From assembly GCA_030631445.1 (NCBI GenBank), contig DAOVLD010000010.1, positions 1 through 17,421 on the forward strand: a stretch of DNA of 17,421 nt, read 5' to 3'. Of the stretch, positions 8,561 through 15,216 are shown in pieces. Position numbers and translations under genes: made by a program. The notes under the pieces were generated by a model. The model saw only the letters and a list, made by a program, of their open reading frames with translations. It was not told the DNA's origin and did not search any database. Positions within the stretch are counted from its first letter, which is position 1. The number at the start of each line of letters is the position of its first letter. Source of the DNA: Bacteroidota bacterium (lineage in GTDB: Bacteria > Bacteroidota > Bacteroidia > Bacteroidales > VadinHA17).

Positions 8561-8626
8561 CAGTTCAAAGTTGCAGGTGTTATTGCACCGGATTGTTAGT
8601 CAGAAGTTCTTTTAATAAGCATACAT

Positions 8627-8701
8627 GGTGGGTGTAGCTCAGTTGGTTAGAGCACTGGATTGTGGTTCCAGGGGTCGTGGGTTCAAATCCCATCATCCAC
8701 C
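8627..8701 (+). tRNA. tRNA-His (anticodon GTG)
   Basis: A complete cloverleaf can be drawn. The acceptor stem GTGGGTG pairs with CATCCAC (one G-U), the D stem begins GCTC, the anticodon arm is CTGGA-TTGTGGT-TCCAG with anticodon GTG at 8662-8664, and the T arm is GTGGG-TTCAAAT-CCCAT. The extra G at 8627 (G-1) can pair with discriminator C73 at 8701, the hallmark of tRNA-His. CCA is not encoded. The 3' end is followed at once by a hairpin terminator and an integrase gene. Confidence 0.97.
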
Positions 8702-8710
8702 CAAATGACG

Positions 8711-8742
8711 ATCAACGCCCTCATAATCAGGGCGTTGATTTT
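8711..8742 (+). terminator. Terminator hairpin after tRNA-His
   Basis: Perfect 11-bp arms ATCAACGCCCT and AGGGCGTTGAT, loop CATAATC, followed by a short T run. It lies 10 bp after the tRNA 3' end. Confidence 0.85.
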
Positions 8743-8755
8743 CGAAATTCTGCAT

Positions 8756-8807
8756 TTGCGCCAAGTTTTGGCGCAAGCTGCGCCAAATTCAATTTAACAA
8801 AATTGAA
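8756..8807 (+). other. Two perfect hairpins just upstream of the integrase
   Basis: TTGCGCCAA-GTT-TTGGCGCAA (8756-8776, 9-bp arms) and TTCAATTT...AAATTGAA (8788-8807, 8-bp arms) lie between the tRNA terminator and the integrase. The second overlaps the proposed TTG start codon (8803), so it could affect initiation, or both could be integrase binding sites at the attachment site. The role is inferred. Confidence 0.5.
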
Positions 8808-9960
8808 CTCGCAAGAAGAAAAATATCCATTCAAAGCTGCCCGGTTGAATGATTGTAACGGAGACCTCACAAAACGTTGGTATATAGAATTCTATGCCTG
8901 GGATGTTCAGAAGGACTGCCTTGTAAGGAAGCGAACTTATGATGCGAACCATTACACCACATCCCAGGAAAGGAAAAGGTACGCCAACAGGATGATCCGC
9001 GAGATAAACGAACTGTTAGATGAAGGTTATCACATTGACGTTGGCAAGACAGTTGAGTCCGGGGAAGAAGAAAGAAAATCATTCACATTGTCCGAAGCAG
9101 TTGAGTATGCTTTAGAGATTAAAAGGCCTTCTATCCGCGCAACTTCCTATGCATCCTATAAAAGTACAAAAAATAAATTTCTGGAATGGGCAAAAGATAA
9201 CCGGATCGCCACTATGGATATAACATATTTCGATAAACTCAGGGCTATTTATTTTGATGATTATTTATTGGTTCATTGCGATTATTCGGCCAGGACAATA
9301 AACGGAGATATCTCATATATAAAATCTTTTTTTCAGGTACTGGTTGATAGAGAGATTATAACAAATAATCCGTTTCAAAAGCTTAAAAAGCACAAAGAAG
9401 CCTCTTCAAGAAGGAATCTCGCTTTAAGTAAAAACCAGATTAAAAAGATTAAAAAGGTTATAGAAAAAAAAGACAAGCAGCTGTGGTTATTTGTCCAATT
9501 TATATATTACTGCTACCTGCGACCAAATGAGGTTCGACAATTAACATTCCAGCATATTCATTTGGAAAAATGGCAAATATTTATTCCTGGTCACATAAGT
9601 AAAAACGGTATGGATGGTTATGTTACTATACCGGAGGCTTTTGCCAGAGAATTGAAAAAATCCGGAATTTTCAAAACAGACAATGAATATGTTTTTCAAA
9701 GCAAGAACGGAATTAAACCTGTTTCCAAAAATGTAATGGGTTGGAGGTACAGACAACTGGTGAAAGAATTAGCACTCAGTAAATCTTATACATTATATTC
9801 CTGGAAACATTCGGGAGTTGTATCAGCCTATAATGCCGGTGTCGATATAAAAACTTTACAAAAGCAGTGCAGGCATCAAAGCCTTGAACAAACTGATATT
9901 TACTTAAAATCTCTTGGGCTGGATGAAAACAAAGCAATTAATAAAATTCCGGAGTTATAG
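8803..9960 (+). CDS. Tyrosine recombinase / integrase of a tRNA-associated element
   Basis: About 385 residues from the proposed TTG start. N-terminal part: an arm-type DNA-binding segment (NDCNGDLTKRWYIEFYAW), then an alpha-helical SAM-like core-binding domain (about 90-195, including SARTINGDISYIKSFF). C-terminal catalytic domain: Arg240 in YLRPNEVRQL, Lys in HISKNG, Tyr332-Lys335-His336 in YSWKHSG where most members have H-x-x-R, His358 in CRHQSL, and nucleophile Tyr367 nine residues later. It would cut and join DNA at the attachment site, here most likely the 3' end of tRNA-His, 102 bp away. The frame is open into the tRNA, but a GTG there is not a credible start. No ATG exists before codon 60 or so, so TTG 8803 is chosen because it precedes the conserved N-terminus. 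The start is uncertain; the family is not. Confidence 0.9.
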   Translation: MNSQEEKYPFKAARLNDCNGDLTKRWYIEFYAWDVQKDCLVRKRTYDANHYTTSQERKRYANRMIREINELLDEGYHIDVGKTVESGEEERKSFTLSEAVEYALEIKRPSIRATSYASYKSTKNKFLEWAKDNRIATMDITYFDKLRAIYFDDYLLVHCDYSARTINGDISYIKSFFQVLVDREIITNNPFQKLKKHKEASSRRNLALSKNQIKKIKKVIEKKDKQLWLFVQFIYYCYLRPNEVRQLTFQHIHLEKWQIFIPGHISKNGMDGYVTIPEAFARELKKSGIFKTDNEYVFQSKNGIKPVSKNVMGWRYRQLVKELALSKSYTLYSWKHSGVVSAYNAGVDIKTLQKQCRHQSLEQTDIYLKSLGLDENKAINKIPEL

Positions 9961-9982
9961 ATTTAAAGTTTTTTCCATTAAG

Positions 9983-10002
9983 TTCAAGTGCAGGTGGCAC
10001 CA
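9983..10002 (+). other. Half-tRNA-like sequence (T loop to discriminator) after the integrase
   Basis: TTCAAGT-GCAGG-TGGCACC-A reads like the 3' end of a tRNA: a T loop of seven bases with the invariant TTCAA, a 5-base T-stem strand, a 7-base acceptor strand and a discriminator base. The 5' T-stem partner (CCTGC) is absent; TTAAG stands there. It is not the 3' end of the tRNA-His gene. It could be the attachment-site remnant of an element that used another tRNA, or coincidence. Confidence 0.3.
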
Positions 10003-10035
10003 CAACCCAAAAGAGGAATCACCACTCCAAAATAT

Positions 10036-10070
10036 AAATCCCGCAAAATCAAAAGTCTGCGGGATTTTTT
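10036..10070 (+). terminator. Terminator downstream of the integrase
   Basis: Perfect 10-bp arms AAATCCCGCA and TGCGGGATTT, loop of 12 bases, followed by more T. It ends the plus-strand unit 75 bp after the integrase stop. The remaining stretch to 10210 shows no further feature. Confidence 0.88.
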
Positions 10071-10210
10071 TATTGAGTGTTGATGGAAATTTTCTTATTG
10101 CAATTATTTATAGATCTGCATATTAGGAGATTAATGAATTCAGCAATTTAAGTTACATCCAATATTAAGTCTTAACTCAAGAATAGGAAGACGCAATAAT
10201 CAATAGAGAT

Positions 10211-11116
10211 TTATTGACGATTTGATATGTCAGTCTTATTATATGAATAGATAAATCTATTTGCCCAGTCTTTCATAATCCTATTTTGCTCCAATAAAAC
10301 TTTCTTACGCTTTTCATTTATAGTAATTACACTCTTGTTTGCCTGTTCAAGAAATGAATAAGTAATAGAACATCTTTTAGTTATCGGAAAGAAAAGCAAT
10401 TCAATTTTACCACTATCTGATTGAGAAATAACAATTGGATTATCACTTGTGATATAACAATTATCAACAGCTGAAACCCAAAGAGTCTTGCTCATTGCTT
10501 TCAATTGTTCAAATTTATCTATCACTTCAAATTCAATAAATCTAAACATTGATTTAATCAAAGAATCATTTTCTTGATTTTTCCATATATCAGTATTACA
10601 AATTGCACAAATGATATATACTCCATGAATTGTTCTAGCAATGTCTTCAATAGAGTATCTTTTTAACAAATCAGGTTTATCGTGATGCTTTTTGTAAAGG
10701 TCTCTAGCAATGAACTCAAACTGCTTTCTAAAGAAAGGTGTTCTAAAAAGCTGAACAACCAAAAAGTCAATGACATCATTAGGTCGTATTATAGAAGCAA
10801 TATTTAATTTTTTTATTCTATATACCATTTCGCCAAATTCAATAAAACTATTAATTAATGGCGCTGATATTCTTTCGTTATACTCTTCTAATAAACTATC
10901 AACAAAAGATTCATCGCTTATTTCAGCTTGAATGAATCTTGAGAGATATTCTGGTTCTATATCGTAAAAGTTCTTTGAGAATCCTATTTTGTTTACAGGA
11001 ATTCGATTTTCAGACAGGAATCTATTTTCATTCTTATCATATACATATAATCCTTTGCTGTTGGCAAAAGTTTTCAAGTAATATAGAGGAACAAAATGCT
11101 GATTTGTGCCTGTCAT
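10211..11116 (-). CDS. DUF4238 domain protein
   Basis: 301 residues, no signal peptide or membrane span. It carries the two signatures of the DUF4238 family: the N-terminal TNQHFVPLYYLKTFA (4-18), matching the family pattern HxVPxxYLxxF, and YITSDNPIVIS (221-231), matching its TSDNPV strand. Length matches the family (about 250-330). The family has no established reaction; members occur scattered in accessory regions. Here it is the last gene of a minus-strand group, starting 24 bp after the stop of the upstream HEPN-like gene, so the two are almost certainly co-transcribed. The gene is AT-rich compared with the flanking metabolic genes, consistent with recent acquisition. Confidence 0.8.
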   Translation of the reverse strand: MTGTNQHFVPLYYLKTFANSKGLYVYDKNENRFLSENRIPVNKIGFSKNFYDIEPEYLSRFIQAEISDESFVDSLLEEYNERISAPLINSFIEFGEMVYRIKKLNIASIIRPNDVIDFLVVQLFRTPFFRKQFEFIARDLYKKHHDKPDLLKRYSIEDIARTIHGVYIICAICNTDIWKNQENDSLIKSMFRFIEFEVIDKFEQLKAMSKTLWVSAVDNCYITSDNPIVISQSDSGKIELLFFPITKRCSITYSFLEQANKSVITINEKRKKVLLEQNRIMKDWANRFIYSYNKTDISNRQ

Positions 11117-11140
11117 CTATTTTAAAACTTTGTAGTGTTA

Positions 11141-12316
11141 TTAATCCAAGTTTATGGTCTTCAGCCAGTCAGTAAATCTTTGAGAAGGCAGTTCATAAAT
11201 CTTATAATCTGGAGGATCCATATATACTAATTCATCAGATAATAGTGCAATCGTTGCAATTATTATCGCAGAATTTTTCGCATGCTGTTCATGTAATATT
11301 TCAAATAACTTTATCAGACATAATGGTGAATCAATTTTACCAAAGTAATTGTGAGGTTGTAAATCAGAAATTCCTTTTTTATGTAAAAGACCTGTTCTAT
11401 ACCTATTAATTTCTTCTATGTGTTTTGTGCTAATGAACTCATCAATGAAATGATAATAAGAAAGTTCTTTGACTCTTGTTGGAATACCATCTATTAGATT
11501 CTTGATTTTTTGTTTATGAGTCTTTTTACTTTCAGTACTTTTTATGTTATATGTATAACCGATTAATGCAATCGTTTTTTCGATTGTTGCTTTTAAGTAG
11601 GAGAATATTATATCAGCATTGATTATTGCGTCCATTTCATTTTTTATTAACATTGACTCGCCTTTAGTTTTTTTTATGAGATCTATTGAGAGCAAAAATG
11701 AATGAAGAGAAGTAGCGATTTTTTGTTGAAGAAATAAAATTTCATATAAATAGGATATGATTTGGTCAGAGGAAGGATGTCCTGATTTCCTTATTGAATT
11801 AAAAGCATATCTGGAATGAATATCAATAAAGTATTGTATGGATTTAATGGGAACCTTTGCAACAACAGGGGCAAGTAAAATACAGATTTGTGGCGCCCTA
11901 AGTCCTAATTTAAGGTTTAACTGAAATGATCTAGCATTCCAATATCTTTGTCTAGTAAGAGTAGTCATTGCCTCTAAAGCTTTTGATTTTTCTATATCAG
12001 AATCCTTAAGATAGTTTAACTCCCAATCCCTGTTAAAATGCCATATCATTAAGTCCAGAAGAGGTTCTGCCAAGTCTTCCTTTAATCCAAAAATTTCCTT
12101 AATTAGTATTTCGTGCGCTAATTCTTGAAGTAACTCTTCCCTCGGATTCCAACTTAAAGTGAAGCAGCTAATAATTTTTCTCTTAAAAGATTCTCTTTGC
12201 CAAGCCAGTTGAGGAGGTATTATTGCAATTGGACAATCTTTTTTTATTTTATCTGGTTGAGCTAGTGATATTAAGAAATCTTCATTTTGTTTAAATATTG
12301 TAAATAGTAAGGTCAT
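11141..12316 (-). CDS. Uncharacterised protein with a HEPN-type R-x4-H motif
   Basis: 391 residues from the ATG at 12314-12316; a GTG at 12352 would add 12 residues but overlap the preceding frame, whereas the ATG leaves a normal 23-bp gap. No signal peptide. The protein is nearly all-helical by composition. The N-terminal 200 residues are not recognised. The C-terminal part (about 220-330) looks like a HEPN domain: a long helix ADIIFSYLKATIEKTIALIG, a charged loop (KSTESKKTHKQK), and a helix ending NRYRTGLLHKKG with Arg307-x4-His312. HEPN proteins with this motif are often metal-independent RNases in toxin-antitoxin and antiphage systems; others are inactive. The pairing with a DUF4238 gene 24 bp downstream suggests a shared function. 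Family placement is inference from the motif and helix layout. Confidence 0.6.
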   Translation of the reverse strand: MTLLFTIFKQNEDFLISLAQPDKIKKDCPIAIIPPQLAWQRESFKRKIISCFTLSWNPREELLQELAHEILIKEIFGLKEDLAEPLLDLMIWHFNRDWELNYLKDSDIEKSKALEAMTTLTRQRYWNARSFQLNLKLGLRAPQICILLAPVVAKVPIKSIQYFIDIHSRYAFNSIRKSGHPSSDQIISYLYEILFLQQKIATSLHSFLLSIDLIKKTKGESMLIKNEMDAIINADIIFSYLKATIEKTIALIGYTYNIKSTESKKTHKQKIKNLIDGIPTRVKELSYYHFIDEFISTKHIEEINRYRTGLLHKKGISDLQPHNYFGKIDSPLCLIKLFEILHEQHAKNSAIIIATIALLSDELVYMDPPDYKIYELPSQRFTDWLKTINLD

Positions 12317-12339
12317 GTTTATGATTAATTCAAGTATTT

Positions 12340-12945
12340 TTAATGTATACACCCCAAATACATTTCTCCAAATCTCCCTTCTCCCGCCGATCTAACTTTT
12401 TCAGCGCAGTTTTCTGAGATATATAATCCTTTCTTACCAACTTTTGCCTTACAGTCTAGCATGTTTTCCCATTCATCTGGATCAGGTAGAGAGTCTGAAA
12501 AAAAATTATATCGAAGATCAGCCCATAATTCAAAACCAATATTAATATCAGTATCTGGATCATAACCAGATTTATTCCCAGCCTTAACAGTTTTATCTAC
12601 TAACCCTAAAGCTTCTTTTAACATTATGGAACATTTAGAGGCTACCAAATCTGCAATTTGGATTCCTCTGATTTTTTTCGAATCTTGTTCAATGTATAAT
12701 GTAACTTTATCGTCTTCAAGTTTGTCAATTAGCGAATTATATGTTTCATCCTTTTCATTTCTAAAGATACCTTGGTCAAAAAAACCTTTAGCGGAAAATG
12801 TAAATCATCAGTATTGTTTTCAAGTAGTTGAATTAATGCATTGCAGGAAGATAAGCTAAAATCCGCATCATCGGGAGCTGAAATAACAATGCTTATCCTT
12901 GAACTTTGAATAAAATTTCTAAATCTCTTTCATCTCTAATCCTGG
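12340..12945 (-). pseudogene. DUF3800-like gene, 5'-truncated and frameshifted
   Basis: Two overlapping reading frames make one protein. The first reads ISIVISAPDDADF... LENNTDDLHFPLKVF; at the A7 tract 12778-12784 (T7 on the coding strand) the frame is lost and continues as FDQGIFRNEKDETYNSLIDK, LEDDKVTLYIEQDSK and KIRGIQIADLVASKC, to the stop at 12340-12342. The D-S...RGIQIADLVA segment is the C-terminal signature of DUF3800 proteins (a family with an RNase H-like fold by prediction). The N-terminal DESG strand of that family is missing: upstream of about 12945 the sequence is hprA. One base must be added (or two removed) in the homopolymer to restore the frame, so a sequencing error could explain the shift but not the 5' loss. 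A shorter frame from a TTG at 12646-12648 is not a plausible full gene. Confidence 0.6.
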
Positions 12946-13499
12946 TAAAAGCGATTTAGGAGGGATAACATCATAAGCTATAACTTTCATACCAAAGGCA
13001 AACCCCAGGGAAGCAGTTGCCTGTCCAATCCTTCCTGCTCCGATAATTCCCAGGGTGAGATTCTTTAATTCAATTAGCGGGAAGTCACAGTAACAAAAAT
13101 CATTATTTTCTGTCCATTTGCCGTTTTTTACTGTGCCTGAGTGGTATTCAACCCGTTGGGTTAAATTCAGGATATGTGCAAAAACCATTTGGGCAACCGA
13201 GTCAGTGCCATAAGAGGGGATATTTGCCACCAGAATTCCTTTTGATTTTGCGAAGGATGTATCTACCACATTATAACCTATGGCTAACACCCCTATGTAT
13301 TTTAGATGGGGAGTTGCTCAATAGTTTCTTCAGATAATATAGTTTTGTTTGTTAATATAATTTCAGCATCTTTTGCCCTTTTTAAGGTTAGTTCGGCAGG
13401 GGTTCTGTCGTAAATCGAACAGTTGCCAAGTAGTTCAAGGGGCTCCCAGGATAAATCGCCGGGATTAAGAGTATAGCTATCTAAGATTACTATTTTCAT
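12919..13499 (-). pseudogene. hprA: Hydroxypyruvate reductase / D-glycerate dehydrogenase, frameshifted and lacking its C-terminus
   Basis: D-2-hydroxyacid dehydrogenase family, normally about 315-320 residues, reducing hydroxypyruvate to D-glycerate with NAD(P)H. Start ATG at 13497-13499 (MKIVILDSYTLNPGDLSW, typical of the family). The frame stops after ETIEQLPI at 13302, and continues in the next frame as HLKYIGVLAIGYNVVDT; adding one base to the G4 tract at 13308-13311 restores it. The second part keeps IPSYGTDSVAQMVFAHIL, FCYCDFPLIEL and the Rossmann loop GIIGAGRIGQATA, then ends at MKEI-stop (12919). The rest of the NAD domain and the catalytic Arg/Glu/His are gone. DLEILFK in another frame near 12910 may be a few more degraded residues. 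It cannot make an active enzyme. Confidence 0.85.
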
Positions 13500-13519
13500 T
13501 TCCAATCTTTTTATATAAA

Positions 13520-13975
13520 TTTTTCAGTTTCACCTTGACCAGATAGTCTCAGTAAAAGGATTCCAGTAAGTCGAATAACTCCCCTGAGAAGAACCCGCTG
13601 TCTGCCCTGAAGAAAACTTTCCTGATATTCCGCGGCAAACTGGATTGTACTTCCTTTAAGGATTCAACAATACCATTGGCTATATCCGCTGATCCTGACC
13701 TGAACCATGTATGGTACAGCAGTTTCATCTCACTAACAAAAACCAGCAGCGGATGATAGCTTTTGGCTCCTTTCTTTGTCGTGTAAAATCGCTTCTCAGC
13801 CCCTTCCTGGTTGCCACATACAGATTTAACGGTGGAATCGGTATCCAGTGTAATACTTTTCAGTCCGCTTTCTTGCAACCACCGGGCGTTCCTTGACAGC
13901 AAGAACATTTTCAGCTTGCGTGCACCGTTTTGCCCTAGGTTCTTTAACGTGGTGGATATGGCTAAATTCATCCCC
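13520..13975 (-). pseudogene. IS1380-family transposase fragment
   Basis: Internal piece of a DDE transposase. ITLDTDSTVKSVCGNQEGA contains the first catalytic Asp, and KKGAKSYHPLLVF and FFRADSGFFSGELFDLL contain the second, both in the arrangement typical of IS1380. A TGA at 13549-13551 interrupts the frame, after which DYLVKVKLKNL, still typical of the family, continues to about 13520. The N-terminal third and the whole C-terminal part with the catalytic Glu are missing, as are both inverted repeats. It is wedged between the Asp-box gene and hprA, and the hprA ATG follows about 20 bp after it. Transposition-incompetent relic. Confidence 0.85.
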
Positions 13976-14035
13976 TGTCATTATTTTGAATATGTAGTGT
14001 GAGTACTAATAAATATTACACATCAACAATGAAAA

Positions 14036-15190
14036 TCATTTATTTAAATCCAGAATTCCAAACCTGATCGCGGTTCTCTTCTTTTCCAGACCATCTGAAC
14101 TATCCCAGACACATAGGTATACTCCCGGTTCCTTCTCAATAAGAGTGGGATAGCTATTACGGTTGTTATCCCAATAAAACAACCTGGGTTTTGACCATTT
14201 TTTACCAGGTTCCTTTACAACGTAATAAAGTCCATTTCTTACGCTTCTTTCATCATCATTATATACGTAAATATGCCTGCCAAATGAATCCTTGCCGAAA
14301 AACCCTTTGGAACAAGTATTCCACAGTGCTGGCTCTTCAACAGCCATTGACCAAGTCTTTCCGTTGTCTTTGCTGATGGAGGAGTAGGCCCTTGGTACAG
14401 GAAGCGCTTGTCTTTGACTATAATACTGGGCCGTGCGCATAACCATCTTGAGCTCACCTGGTTGTTCGCCTTCGGCTATGACTCCCTCATAGATCCACAC
14501 ATCATCAGGTCTGGGAATATAACTGGCCAGCTCCCAGTTGATAAGGTCATAGCTTTGCAATACAAATTGTTCTCTGTCTCCCTTGGGATCTTTCTGCAGG
14601 GCATTCCGGTGTGCTGCCAGTAAATATTTTGTGACACCATTCTCCTTTACAGATACGGGATTAGCGCAGGTTATTATCGGTCCGACAAAATTAACGCAGA
14701 GCTCTACCGGCGTTCAGGAAACCCCTCCATCACATGAATAGGCAGCGACTAATTCGCTTTCTTCACTATTCCTGTATGAAATGGGGCATCTCATTCCGAA
14801 GAACCATAAAGTCTTATGTCCTTCAGGAATGTAAAGATTAGCATTGGCATAAGCGTATTGCTGGCTACCATTGCGATCTTTGTGATCAAAAATCTTTGTA
14901 GGAGGTGACCAGGTTTTACCCCCGTCCCTCGTAATTGAGCACAACATATCACCCATATCTGTTTTACCACTTAGCTGGAGACCATAAGCCGCAACGTAAT
15001 GGTCCTTGCCCAGCTGGGCAATGTATGGCTGCCATATCATCTTATATATGCTGTTTGGCGGCAGCACATCAATCGTTACAACATCTTTGACATCTCCTGT
15101 CCCCTGGGCATTTGAAATTTCAATATTCAAAGCCAGAATGCCTGGAAGCATTACAGATAATAGAAATAAAGATTTTTTCATTGTTTTCAT
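14036..15190 (-). pseudogene. Secreted sialidase-like Asp-box (BNR repeat) protein with an in-frame TGA
   Basis: One frame of 384 codons with a single internal stop (TGA, 14714-14716, codon 159). The N-terminus MKTMKKSLFLLSVMLPGILA...SNAQG is a Sec signal peptide, cut near residue 28. Asp-boxes (S-x-D-x-G-x-T-W) are visible at 85-94 (SITRDGGKTW), 152-159 (SCDGGVS plus the stop) and 271-280 (SISKDNGKTW), the marks of a six-bladed sialidase-type propeller. The TGA stands where the box requires Trp (TGG), so it is a point nonsense mutation. The frame beyond it (TPVELCVNFVGPIITCANP...) is intact to the stop at 14036. The protein would act in the periplasm or outside on glycans; the substrate is unknown. 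It begins 26 bp after transketolase, so it was probably in the same operon. Confidence 0.85.
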
Positions 15191-15216
15191 TGTTTTAATT
15201 TTTTATTAGTTAAACC

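Larger units (their letters stand above)
7227..8626. other. 1.4-kb gene-free, repeat-rich intergenic block
   Basis: No frame here has a recognisable domain. The block holds, in order, an AAAGT-unit array, several hairpins, the first copy of a 131-bp repeat, a GC-rich palindrome, a 10-bp-arm hairpin, a 270-bp stretch (8004-8279) without features beyond a weak pairing of AACAAAAG (about 8063) with CTTTTGTT (about 8151), the second 131-bp copy, and an AT-rich run to the tRNA promoter. It separates the flippase gene (minus) from tRNA-His (plus), so it is the divergent upstream region of both. Confidence 0.7.

Noticed and set aside
7227..8626. CRISPR array
   Set aside because: The repeats are not regularly spaced and no constant repeat of 24-40 bp alternates with unique spacers; no cas genes are present.
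8680..8701. Second copy of the tRNA-His 3' end as attR
   Set aside because: No direct or inverted copy of the T arm and acceptor strand was found by eye in the rest of the window; attR may lie outside or be lost.
8662..8802. Extension of the integrase to a GTG start inside tRNA-His
   Set aside because: The first 47 codons would translate the tRNA 3' half, its terminator and a hairpin; integrase similarity begins only after TTG 8803.
13549..14716. UGA read as Trp in this organism
   Set aside because: The intact transketolase and GNAT genes end in TGA at sensible C-termini; the internal TGAs occur only in genes that show other damage or a truncated neighbour.
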